Below, one piece after another: positions 16,853-25,201 of a stretch of DNA of 54,485 nt. The stretch is from Flavobacterium sp. Its GTDB lineage: Bacteria > Bacteroidota > Bacteroidia > Flavobacteriales > Flavobacteriaceae. Every line of letters begins with the position of its first letter. Position 1 is the stretch's first letter. Both the position numbers and the translations under genes were made by a program. Under the pieces are notes generated by a model. The model saw nothing but the letters and a program-made list of their open reading frames with translations, had not been told where the DNA came from and made no database searches. The DNA lies in NCBI RefSeq assembly GCF_028689845.1, contig NZ_JAQVCH010000015.1, positions 11,369 to 65,853 of the forward strand. The letters are read 5' to 3'.

Positions 16853-19573
16853 TTAACGTAATTTTCGGTCTGGAAGTGAACGCTTATCATATTTAAGATC
16901 GCTTAATACAGAAGATTTTATTCCAATAAAAAAGCCCCATTGAGCAGTATCACCATAGGGAGACCAATTAAAATCCATTCGCCAGCTTAATAAATCTCTT
17001 TCAAATCGAAATTGGGTAAACGTAACTCCTTTTTGTACAAAATCATAACCAGAAGAAATGCCCACTTTCCATCGTGGAGTAACATCAATATTTCCAGAAA
17101 ACATAATTGAGTTTCCTGTAATAGTACTTTCACGAGTTGAATTGCTGTAGGTTAAAGAATAAGCCAAGGTAAAATCCCAAGGTGTTTTACTATTATAGAA
17201 TGTGGTTATTTCTTCTTCTTCCTCCTCATCGTCATCAAATTGACTGGCTCTTCGATCACTCAGGTCGGTATTCGTTCCAAATAAATCATCCTCACGACCG
17301 CCGTTTAAAGCTCCTTGCACATTTTTCTTTTTGCTCTCTTTTTTACCAGCACTTGAAAAGGAATAATTAGCGGTCATATTGGCACTAGTCATTCTAAACA
17401 GACTTCCGCCATTATCAATATTAAACCGGTCTATTCTTCTTCCGGCAGCATTAATCGCATAGGGGTCTAAAGTGGCTGCAAAATTGACATTCATTTTATC
17501 CTTAAATAATAAAGTTCCTCCGCTTAAGCGAACGGGTGCCCACTGCAAAGAATCAACCGCCATATTGTAACTCGTAGAAAAGTTTAATTGATTTAGTAAC
17601 ATTACTTTTCTTGGTTCCAGTTTTGTACTGTCTTTTTCGGTAACTTTCGCCTCAAACGTATTGCTTAATGAAAAGCCTAACGAATTGGCATAAGAACTAG
17701 AAGGCTGACCAAAAATACCGCCATCAAAACGTGTATATTGAGCCATATCGCCCGACGCATCAATGGCATAGGTATCATAATATTGTTCAAAGCTTGGAGC
17801 ATAATTATGTGAAACCGATGGTCTCATTACATGTCGAATAGCTTGGATTTTCTTAGTGTCGCCAAAATTAAATGTTCCATAAATAGTTGTTCCAATATTA
17901 GAACCAAAATTGTAGGTTCGATAAGAATCAAAACCGCTTACTTCTGTAGTTACGACTTTATTGATTTCTGAATCAAATTCTTTGTCTATCGTTTTTAAAG
18001 ACCAAACTTCATTGTAATTTGCATTGGCAGTCACACTGAAATGCTTAAAAACCTTAAAATTAGTACTTAACGGAATCGTATGTTGCATTCCTGCTTTTGC
18101 TGTATCGAACATTTCAGGTTTAAAAAATAGCGAATCGGTCGTGTTAATTCGATATTCTCCTCTTAAATTATATTGAAAATTGATATTTTTAATAATACCT
18201 TTTTTAGGTCCATCTTTAGAAGCGAAAGGAAATATTCGGTCAACACTAGCTTGTAAAGTAGGTAAAGTCATGTTGATTTCTTCAGTTCCGGTATTTTGAT
18301 TATGTGTAGCCGACAATGACATATTAACTTGCGGAACCGTATTAAATGTTTTAGAATAAGAAACAGAAGAGCTTAAGTTGTTAATTAAATTAGAACCTAT
18401 ATTGTTCTGATTTAATGATTGTTGGAAAAACGTACTGCTTCCTAAATTGACGGAAGCAGAAAATCGAGAAGTTGGATTTGACTTTGCATCTTGGGTGTGC
18501 ATCCATTGAATATTATAGTTTTTTGCCCGAGAATAATCTGGAAAACCGCGTTCACTTTGAATGATATTTTCAAAACGAAGGTTAAAACCACCACTAAATC
18601 GGTATTTTAACGCATAACTACTTTGAAAACGCAAACCATAACTTCCATTCGTATAATAATCACCTAAAATGGCCAAATCATAATAATCACTCAAAGCTAA
18701 ATAATAACCTCCATTTTGCAAGGAATATCCTTGTTTTCGTGTATCTTGAAAAGTTGGAATAATGATACCAGAACTACTCTCTTCAGTCATAGGAAAAAAA
18801 GCAAACGGAATGGCAATAGGAGTAGGCACATTGGCAATTACCATATTTGTAAAACCCGTGATGACTTTCTTTTGCGGAACTAATTTAATCTTATCGGTAT
18901 AAAAATAATATTCTGGATTATCAACATCTTTGGAGGTCGTAAATCGGGCTCCTTTTAAAAAGTAAACGGAATCATTTTCTTTTTTTGTTATCTCTGCCTT
19001 CACACGAAATTCGCCTTGCTCAGTTCGTGTATTCCAAATTAAAGCTTTTTTAGTTTTAAAATTAAACCGAATAGAATCGGGTTCAATGAGGTTAGTTCCT
19101 TGCTTAAAAACAGGTATTTGAGTGTAAACACCACTTGAATCTTTAATTCTACCCGCATAAACTTCACTTTTTTCATAGTCCATGATGATGATGCCCGCTT
19201 TCAATTCAATGTCCTGATAATATAATTCTGCTTGGTCGTAAAGCGTAATTAATTTCTTTTTTTGGTCAATTTTAGTATATTTTTCCGCTTTGTACTTAAT
19301 TTTGTCTTCTAATAGAGTGGGTTTCTTGGCGGTTTTAAGCGTGTCTTGAACAAGCGTGTCCTGTAGAGTAAAAAAAGATTCTTTGTTGATAATCAGACTA
19401 TCAGCTGGTTTTTCTGGAGAAACTTGCAGTGTTTTATTTTGCAATTCTTGGGCCTGAACTTTTGGTAAACCAATTGTTAGGAAAAATGCTGATAAAACGA
19501 TATGAAATAACTTTGTCCGCAAATGTTTTAATGCTATTTTTGTAAAATTATGGCTTGGTTTTTGGTACGCCAA
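16853..19573 (-). CDS. LptD-like LPS-assembly outer membrane protein
   Basis: The predicted protein of up to 906 aa has an N-terminal OstA/LptA-like periplasmic part (GIIIMDYEKSEVYAGRIKDS, about 125-150) and a long C-terminal beta-barrel that ends WGFFIGIKSSVLSDLKYDKRSLPDRKLR. In Bacteroidota this is annotated as putative LptD, which inserts LPS into the outer leaflet. There is no ATG: TTG 19573 is the first standard start, and TTG 19522 (LRTKLFHIVLSAFFLTIGL) would give a cleaner signal peptide. A plus-strand promoter for the amidase lies at 19512-19542. An acidic DDDEEEEEE stretch near residue 785 is a loop. Confidence 0.85.
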   Translation of the reverse strand: MAYQKPSHNFTKIALKHLRTKLFHIVLSAFFLTIGLPKVQAQELQNKTLQVSPEKPADSLIINKESFFTLQDTLVQDTLKTAKKPTLLEDKIKYKAEKYTKIDQKKKLITLYDQAELYYQDIELKAGIIIMDYEKSEVYAGRIKDSSGVYTQIPVFKQGTNLIEPDSIRFNFKTKKALIWNTRTEQGEFRVKAEITKKENDSVYFLKGARFTTSKDVDNPEYYFYTDKIKLVPQKKVITGFTNMVIANVPTPIAIPFAFFPMTEESSSGIIIPTFQDTRKQGYSLQNGGYYLALSDYYDLAILGDYYTNGSYGLRFQSSYALKYRFSGGFNLRFENIIQSERGFPDYSRAKNYNIQWMHTQDAKSNPTSRFSASVNLGSSTFFQQSLNQNNIGSNLINNLSSSVSYSKTFNTVPQVNMSLSATHNQNTGTEEINMTLPTLQASVDRIFPFASKDGPKKGIIKNINFQYNLRGEYRINTTDSLFFKPEMFDTAKAGMQHTIPLSTNFKVFKHFSVTANANYNEVWSLKTIDKEFDSEINKVVTTEVSGFDSYRTYNFGSNIGTTIYGTFNFGDTKKIQAIRHVMRPSVSHNYAPSFEQYYDTYAIDASGDMAQYTRFDGGIFGQPSSSYANSLGFSLSNTFEAKVTEKDSTKLEPRKVMLLNQLNFSTSYNMAVDSLQWAPVRLSGGTLLFKDKMNVNFAATLDPYAINAAGRRIDRFNIDNGGSLFRMTSANMTANYSFSSAGKKESKKKNVQGALNGGREDDLFGTNTDLSDRRASQFDDDEEEEEEITTFYNSKTPWDFTLAYSLTYSNSTRESTITGNSIMFSGNIDVTPRWKVGISSGYDFVQKGVTFTQFRFERDLLSWRMDFNWSPYGDTAQWGFFIGIKSSVLSDLKYDKRSLPDRKLR
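19512..19542 (+). promoter_or_regulatory. Bacteroidota promoter for the amidase-mlaD transcript
   Basis: TTTG (19512-19515), 19 bases, then TATTTTTG (19535-19542) matches the TTTG-N19-TAnnTTTG consensus. Transcription would start near 19548 and give a leader of about 105 bases. It lies inside the 5' end of the lptD-like gene when TTG 19573 is taken as that gene's start. Confidence 0.6.
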
Positions 19574-19654
19574 ACTTACTGAATAATTTTGGTCAAAAAT
19601 AAGTAAATAATCAATTTTAAAACCTAGCGTTTAAAATTAAATTAACTTTTAACA

Positions 19655-20821
19655 ATGATAAACTTTTTAAATAAATACAAAATTGGCTATTTTGCTTTCG
19701 TCTTGCTCATGACTTTTAATGTATTTGCACAAACAAATACTAAATTTAAAGTAGTGCTTGACCCTGGTCATGGTGGAAAAGATTTCGGTGCAAATTATCA
19801 TGGGTATATTGAAAAAAACATTGCACTAAAGGTTGCTTTGAAAGTAGGTAAAAACCTCGAAAAGTATGATGATATTGAAGTGATATATACTCGAACAACC
19901 GATGTTTTTATTGAATTAATGGAGCGAGCTCGAATTGCTAATCGAGCCAATGCCAATTTGTTTTTATCCATTCACTGTAATGCTTCTGCGAGTGGCGAAG
20001 CTTATGGTACAGAGACCTTTGTAATGGGTTTAACTAAAAATGCGTCCAACCTAGAAGTAGCCAAAAAAGAGAATGCCGTAATTACCTTAGAAAGTGATTA
20101 TAAGATTAAGTATGCAGGCTATAATCCAAATTCGCCTGAAAGTGTGATTGGGATAACGCTACTTCAAGAAGAGTATTTAGATCAAAGTATCACGATTTCC
20201 ACTAAAATTCAAAATGAGTTTACCAATAATTTAGAAAGAAAGAACCGCGGCGTTAAACAAGGTCCTTTTTTGGTTTTGAATCAAACGTCAATGCCTAGTG
20301 TTTTAACTGAGTTAGGCTTTATTTCGAATAGAAACGAAGGACTTTACTTAAATTCTGATAAAGGCCAAGAGGAGATTGCTAAAGCGATTTCGGTAGCGAT
20401 TTTAAATTATAAAAAGGAGTATTTTGGTGAAAGCATGAATGTTAAAACTGAAAAACCTTCAAAAAATATTACAGAAACTCAAGTAAAAGATACACCAGTT
20501 GTAGCTAAAACAAATTCAAATCCTAAAGAGGAAGTTCAAAAACCAGCTGTGGTAACAGATAAAGGAGTTGTTTTTAAAATTCAAATTTCAGCTAGCGGAA
20601 AAAGTCTAGAGCTTGTTCCTCAGAATTTTAAAGGATTAAATCCGACTTCGGTTATAGTAGAAAATAATTTATATAAATATTATTTTGAACAAACCTCTAG
20701 TTATGAGGAAGCTAAAGAATTCTTGCAAGAAGCGAAAAACAAAGGATATGAATCTTCCTTTATAGTTGCTTTTAAAAACGGAATTAAAATCAGTATACAA
20801 GAAGCTTTAAAATTGAATTAA
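19655..20821 (+). CDS. N-acetylmuramoyl-L-alanine amidase (Amidase_3) with SPOR-like C-terminus
   Basis: The enzyme cleaves the amide bond between MurNAc and L-Ala in peptidoglycan during daughter-cell separation. A signal anchor (residues 8-25) precedes the Amidase_3 domain: VVLDPGHGGKDFG (zinc His), the Glu in YIEKNIALK, SIHCNAS (zinc His) and VLTELGFISNRNEG (catalytic Glu), residues 30-250. A linker rich in K, P and T leads to about 80 C-terminal residues (VVFKIQISASGK, YKYYFEQTSSYEEAKEFLQ) that look like a SPOR domain, which would direct the enzyme to septal glycan. The mlaD-like gene starts 38 bp downstream. Confidence 0.92.
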   Translation: MINFLNKYKIGYFAFVLLMTFNVFAQTNTKFKVVLDPGHGGKDFGANYHGYIEKNIALKVALKVGKNLEKYDDIEVIYTRTTDVFIELMERARIANRANANLFLSIHCNASASGEAYGTETFVMGLTKNASNLEVAKKENAVITLESDYKIKYAGYNPNSPESVIGITLLQEEYLDQSITISTKIQNEFTNNLERKNRGVKQGPFLVLNQTSMPSVLTELGFISNRNEGLYLNSDKGQEEIAKAISVAILNYKKEYFGESMNVKTEKPSKNITETQVKDTPVVAKTNSNPKEEVQKPAVVTDKGVVFKIQISASGKSLELVPQNFKGLNPTSVIVENNLYKYYFEQTSSYEEAKEFLQEAKNKGYESSFIVAFKNGIKISIQEALKLN

Positions 20822-20859
20822 TACTTTTTTACCTAAATTTGCTTTAAAAAATTACGACA

Positions 20860-21831
20860 TTGAAATTAACGAAAGAAATTAAAACAGCCATCTTGGTGAT
20901 TACTTCCATTTTACTATTTATTTGGGGGTATAGTTTTTTAAAAGGAACTGATATTTTAACAGATTATTCAACCTTTTACGTAGAATATGATGACGTAGAA
21001 GGATTGGTCAATTCTGCACCCGTAACCATTAACGGACACGTGATTGGTCAAGTAAAAAGTATCACTTTTAAAGACAAAGTTACTTGGAAACCCATTGTAG
21101 AAATTCAAATTCATGGAAAATATACTATTCCTAAATCCAGTACGGCTCTTATTTATGAGCCAGGATTAATTGGAGGAAAGATGATTCAAATTGTTCCAGG
21201 TACAGAAAATTCATCTATTGCAGCCGTATCAGGTGATTATCTTAAAGGTGATATTAAAAGTGGTTTAACTGCTTTGGTTTCTGAAAAATTAGAACCCTTA
21301 AAAGAGAAAATTGAAAAAGTAATGCTTTCTACCGATGTTTTATTAAACAATTTAAATGAAACGTTAGATGATAAAACCAAACAGAATATAAAAAGTAGTA
21401 TTGCTAAATTAAATGAAACCTTAACAGAATTTAGTCAAGCTTCAAAATCGGTGAACGGAATGTTAGCCGAAAATAGAACCAAAATAAATTCGTCTTTGAC
21501 CAATTTTGAAAAAACTTCGGAGAATTTAGCTAAAATGTCCGATTCTTTAGCAGCTGTTAACATCAAACAAACCGCTCAAAAGTTAGAACATACTCTAGCG
21601 AATGTAGATAAAATTATAACCGATTTAGAAAACGGAAATGGTTCAATGGGTAAATTGTTAAAAGATGATAAGCTGTATACTAATTTTACAGAAGCTTCTA
21701 AAGAGCTCGAACTATTGTTAGAAGATTTGCGTCTTAACCCCACTCGTTACATTAACGTTTCTTTGTTTGGCAAGAAAAACAAAGCTTACGTAGCTCCAGA
21801 AACAGAAGTAACACCAACTAAAAACGAATAA
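20860..21831 (+). CDS. MlaD/MCE family lipid-transport protein
   Basis: One N-terminal membrane helix (ILVITSILLFIWGYSFL) is followed by one MCE domain (YVEYDDVEGLVNSAPVTING, GLIGGKMIQIVPG; about residues 35-120) and a long helical, coiled-coil-like tail. This is the architecture of MlaD-type periplasmic substrate-binding proteins that ferry phospholipids between membranes. The start is TTG 20860; no ATG is available that keeps the anchor. MlaE and MlaF partners are not next to it here. It is co-oriented with the amidase and the Fe-S protein, whose ATG follows the stop by 3 bp. Confidence 0.9.
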   Translation: MKLTKEIKTAILVITSILLFIWGYSFLKGTDILTDYSTFYVEYDDVEGLVNSAPVTINGHVIGQVKSITFKDKVTWKPIVEIQIHGKYTIPKSSTALIYEPGLIGGKMIQIVPGTENSSIAAVSGDYLKGDIKSGLTALVSEKLEPLKEKIEKVMLSTDVLLNNLNETLDDKTKQNIKSSIAKLNETLTEFSQASKSVNGMLAENRTKINSSLTNFEKTSENLAKMSDSLAAVNIKQTAQKLEHTLANVDKIITDLENGNGSMGKLLKDDKLYTNFTEASKELELLLEDLRLNPTRYINVSLFGKKNKAYVAPETEVTPTKNE

Positions 21832-21834
21832 GCA

Positions 21835-23160
21835 ATGAGTTATTTAGACAACCTTTTATTTTTAATCATTTTGTGTTTAGGTTTTGGCTATTTTGCTTTA
21901 AACGTAAAGAAAATAATTCGAAATATTAAACTCGGTCAGCATGTTAATCGCTCTGATAAATCCTCAGAACGTTGGAAAAACATGGCTATGATTGCAATGG
22001 GACAATCAAAAATGGTCAAACGACCAATTGCTGGAGTTTTACATATTGTTGTCTATGTTGGTTTTATCATTATCAATTTAGAATTACTTGAAATTATTAT
22101 CGATGGTATTTTCGGTACGCACCGTGTTTTCTCTTTTATGGGAAGTTTTTATAATGTCTTAATTGCTTCCTTTGAAATTCTGGCGGTTCTAGTTTTGGTA
22201 GCAGTAGCAATTTTTTGGATTCGAAGAAATGTCATTAAAATTAATCGGTTTGTTAATTCAGACATGAAAAGTTGGCCAAAAAATGACGCCAATTATATTT
22301 TATACTTTGAGGTTGTTTTGATGTCGTTGTTTTTAATTATGAATGCTTCCGATTTTTGGTTGCAACAAATGAACGTTGCTCACTATAATCAGGCAGGAAG
22401 TTTCCCTATAAGTCAATTTATTGCTCCTTTATTTGATGGATTATCTAGTGGAGTTGTCGTGGTTATTGAACGAACAGCATGGTGGATGCATATCACAGGA
22501 ATTTTAATCTTTTTAAATTACCTTTATTTTTCTAAGCACTTGCATATTCTATTGGCTTTTCCAAACACTTATTTTGCAGATTTAAACCCAAAAGGACAAT
22601 TTGATAATTTAGAAAGTGTTACCAACGAAGTAAAGTTAATGCTTGATCCAACTGCTGATCCATTTGCTGCTCCAGCAAATCCAGAGGCTGTACCTGCTAA
22701 ATTTGGAGCGAGCGATGTGCAAGATTTAAATTGGGTGCAATTATTGAATGCTTATACGTGTACGGAATGTGGACGTTGTACTTCTGTTTGTCCAGCGAAT
22801 CTAACAGGAAAAAAATTATCACCACGCAAAATCATGATGGATACCAGAGATCGTCTGGAAGAAGTCGGAAAAAATATCGATGCCAATAAAGGGGTTTTTA
22901 TACCCGATAATAAAACTTTATTAACCGATTATATTACTGCAGAAGAACTTTGGGCTTGTACAACATGTAATGCTTGTGTAGAAGAATGCCCCGTTAATAT
23001 TAGCCCGCTTTCTATTATTATGGATATGCGACGTTATTTAGTAATGGAACAAAGTGCGGCTCCTATGCCGTTAAATGCAATGATGACAAATATTGAAAAC
23101 AATGGTGCTCCATGGCAATATAACCAAATGGATCGCCTGAATTGGAAGGATGAGAACTAA
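21835..23160 (+). CDS. Membrane (Fe-S)-binding protein, HdrE/NarI-like plus 2x[4Fe-4S]
   Basis: The first 240 residues form about five transmembrane helices with His residues in positions fit for heme (VLHIVVYVGFI; WWMHITGILIFLNYLYFSKH). The cytoplasmic C-terminal half has two ferredoxin cysteine sets: CTECGRCTSVCPANLTG (about 308) and CTTCNACVEECPVNISP (about 380), each able to hold one [4Fe-4S] cluster. It lacks CCG domains; those are in the separate gene at 23799. The pair therefore resembles a split HdrDE or glycolate-oxidase-type quinone-linked electron-transfer module. Donor and acceptor are unknown. Confidence 0.88.
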   Translation: MSYLDNLLFLIILCLGFGYFALNVKKIIRNIKLGQHVNRSDKSSERWKNMAMIAMGQSKMVKRPIAGVLHIVVYVGFIIINLELLEIIIDGIFGTHRVFSFMGSFYNVLIASFEILAVLVLVAVAIFWIRRNVIKINRFVNSDMKSWPKNDANYILYFEVVLMSLFLIMNASDFWLQQMNVAHYNQAGSFPISQFIAPLFDGLSSGVVVVIERTAWWMHITGILIFLNYLYFSKHLHILLAFPNTYFADLNPKGQFDNLESVTNEVKLMLDPTADPFAAPANPEAVPAKFGASDVQDLNWVQLLNAYTCTECGRCTSVCPANLTGKKLSPRKIMMDTRDRLEEVGKNIDANKGVFIPDNKTLLTDYITAEELWACTTCNACVEECPVNISPLSIIMDMRRYLVMEQSAAPMPLNAMMTNIENNGAPWQYNQMDRLNWKDEN

Positions 23161-23240
23161 CAACTATTAAAAACAAATTCCCATAATTGTGAGGCTTGGG
23201 AAAATGTTGATGCAGGTGAAAATTTTAATAATATAGAAAA

Positions 23241-23687
23241 ATGAAAATGGAAGACATTGATAAGAAATTACAAGCAGTTTCTGAAAACGGACAGCAATTG
23301 AGTCCAATTTTACCAGCGGGAATTAAGAATTATTTAATTGATATAGATGGCACAATTTGTGATGATATTCCAAATGAAGAACCAGAACGAATGCTTACTG
23401 CCGAAGTATATCCAGATGCTTTAGTGACGTTAAACAAATGGTATGATGAAGGACATATTATCTTCTTTTTTACCTCCAGAACAGAAGCTCATCGGGAATA
23501 TACAGAAATGTGGTTAAAAAGACACGGTTTTAAATACCATGGCATGCTGATGGGAAAACCACGAGGAGGAAATTATCATTGGATTGATAATCATTTGGTT
23601 AAAGCAACTCGCTATCGTGGAAAATTTACCGATTTAGTCGATAAAGAAGTAACCATTCAAGTTTTTGACGACGAACACCACGAATAA
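23241..23687 (+). CDS. HAD-like phosphatase family protein, 148 aa
   Basis: The catalytic DxD motif is present in YLIDIDGTICDD (about residues 30-41), followed by IIFFFTSRTEAHREY, which matches HAD motif II (T/S then R), and DNHLVKATRYRGKF. The small size fits a capless HAD. Homologues in Flavobacteriaceae are often named phosphoheptose isomerase, for which the sequence gives no support because there is no SIS fold. It sits between the two Fe-S genes, which suggests a linked function, but the substrate is unknown. Two in-frame ATGs (23241, 23247) are possible starts. Confidence 0.75.
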   Translation: MKMEDIDKKLQAVSENGQQLSPILPAGIKNYLIDIDGTICDDIPNEEPERMLTAEVYPDALVTLNKWYDEGHIIFFFTSRTEAHREYTEMWLKRHGFKYHGMLMGKPRGGNYHWIDNHLVKATRYRGKFTDLVDKEVTIQVFDDEHHE

Positions 23688-23798
23688 AAATAAATGATTT
23701 TGAGCAAGTTAGTTTTAAGTAAATTTGATGATTCAAAGATTTGAAAAACCAAATAATCCATTAATCCAGCAGTCTAAAAGTCTAAAAAAAAATAAGAA

Positions 23799-24590
23799 AT
23801 GGCGGAAAATATAGTAGTGCCTACAATGGCAGAAATGTTAGCTCAAGGCAAACAACCCGAGGTTTTATTTTGGGTAGGTTGTGCAGGGAGTTTTGATGAC
23901 CGAGCAAAAAAAATCACGAAAGCGTTTGTGCGTATTCTCAATCGAGCAAATGTATCTTTCGCCGTATTAGGAACAGAAGAAAGCTGCACGGGCGATCCTG
24001 CAAAAAGAGCTGGAAATGAGTTTTTGTTTCAGATGCAAGCCATGATGAATATCGAAGTCATGAATGCTTATGAAGTAAAGAAAATTGTAACAGCTTGTCC
24101 ACATTGTTTCAATACAATCAAAAACGAATATCCAGAATTAGGTGGTCAATATGAAGTTTTACATCACACCCAATTTTTAAAATCATTATTAGATGACGGA
24201 CGTTTAACTATTGAAGGTGGTCAATTTAAAGGGAAACGAATTACTTTTCATGACCCCTGTTATTTAGGAAGAGCCAATACTATTTATGAAGCTCCTCGTG
24301 AATTAATTCAGAAACTAGAAGTAGAATTAATAGAAATGAAACGCTCACGTGCCAACGGATTATGCTGTGGAGCAGGAGGAGCACAAATGTTTAAAGATGC
24401 AGAACCTGGAACTAAAGAAATTAGTGTGGAAAGAACAGAAGATGCTTTAGAAATAAATTCAGAAATCATTGCTACTGGTTGTCCATTTTGTAATACGATG
24501 ATGACAGACGGTGTCAAAAACAAAGAAAAAGAGGCTAGTGTAAAAGTGATGGATATAGCCGAATTAATTGCAAATGCTCAGGATTTATAA
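23799..24590 (+). CDS. CCG-domain (Fe-S)-binding protein, HdrB/GlpC/LutA-like
   Basis: The 263-aa soluble protein has two cysteine-rich CCG-type domains: WVGCAGSFDDRA with EESCTGDPAKR and ACPHCFNT in the first, and HDPCYLGRAN with GLCCGAGGAQMF and GCPFCNTMM in the second. These bind the noncubane [4Fe-4S] or similar clusters in heterodisulfide reductase HdrB and in the C-terminal half of GlpC. It is the natural partner of the membrane Fe-S protein at 21835. The reaction (disulfide reduction, glycolate/lactate oxidation or other) is not shown by the sequence. Confidence 0.9.
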   Translation: MAENIVVPTMAEMLAQGKQPEVLFWVGCAGSFDDRAKKITKAFVRILNRANVSFAVLGTEESCTGDPAKRAGNEFLFQMQAMMNIEVMNAYEVKKIVTACPHCFNTIKNEYPELGGQYEVLHHTQFLKSLLDDGRLTIEGGQFKGKRITFHDPCYLGRANTIYEAPRELIQKLEVELIEMKRSRANGLCCGAGGAQMFKDAEPGTKEISVERTEDALEINSEIIATGCPFCNTMMTDGVKNKEKEASVKVMDIAELIANAQDL

Positions 24591-24704
24591 ATAGGTAGTA
24601 GGTTGTTGGGATGAAGTTTAATTGTTATTCATAACTACAAAAAACAATTCAACTTCCAATACTAAATAGCCATCATACCATCCATCGCCCTAAAAACAAA
24701 CATA

Positions 24705-25187
24705 ATGTATACTCCATTTGAAACCATGCCTGATGAATCTAAAATTTGGATTTATCAATCGAATAGAAAGTTATCCGATACTGAAATTGTCGAAATTGAA
24801 GAAGATTTAAAAGTCTTTATAGAAGATTGGTCGGCTCATGGAACTTCGTTAGAAGCTTCATTTTTAACTAAATACAATCGTTTTATTATCTTGGCTGTTA
24901 ATCAAGAAGTTCAACAGCCCACTGGTTGCTCTATAGATTCTTCCGTTGTTTTTATTCAACAATTAGAAAGTAAATACGGTATTGATTTATTAGACAAAAT
25001 GAATGTTACCTATAAACAAGGAGAATTTTTGACACATAAATCGCTTCTCGATTTTAAACGCATGGCCAAGGAAAAAGCAGTTTCAGAAAACACCATCGTT
25101 TTTAATAATTTAGTGAATACCATCGAAGAATGGAAAGAAAATTGGGAAGTTCCCGCTTCTGAAAGCTGGCACAGTCGCTTTTTTTAA
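24705..25187 (+). CDS. Conserved 160-aa cytoplasmic protein of Bacteroidota
   Basis: Begins MYTPFETMPDESKIWIYQSN and ends with EVPASESWHSRFF. Homologues are widely labelled ABC transporter ATPase, but I see no Walker A, Walker B or ABC signature, and there are no membrane segments. Visible features are a conserved acidic helix (EEDLKVFIEDWSAHG), a central QQPTGCSIDSSVVFIQQLE and an F/W-rich C-terminus. The pattern (W-x-x-HG, GCSID) suggests a compact alpha/beta protein of unknown role. It lies 15 bp before the GH3 fusion gene. Confidence 0.75.
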   Translation: MYTPFETMPDESKIWIYQSNRKLSDTEIVEIEEDLKVFIEDWSAHGTSLEASFLTKYNRFIILAVNQEVQQPTGCSIDSSVVFIQQLESKYGIDLLDKMNVTYKQGEFLTHKSLLDFKRMAKEKAVSENTIVFNNLVNTIEEWKENWEVPASESWHSRFF

Positions 25188-25201
25188 AAATAAATTTCAG
25201 A

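Noticed and set aside
23241..23687. Phosphoheptose isomerase (GmhA)
   Set aside because: The DxD and motif II residues fit a HAD hydrolase and there is no SIS fold; the name is a database habit.
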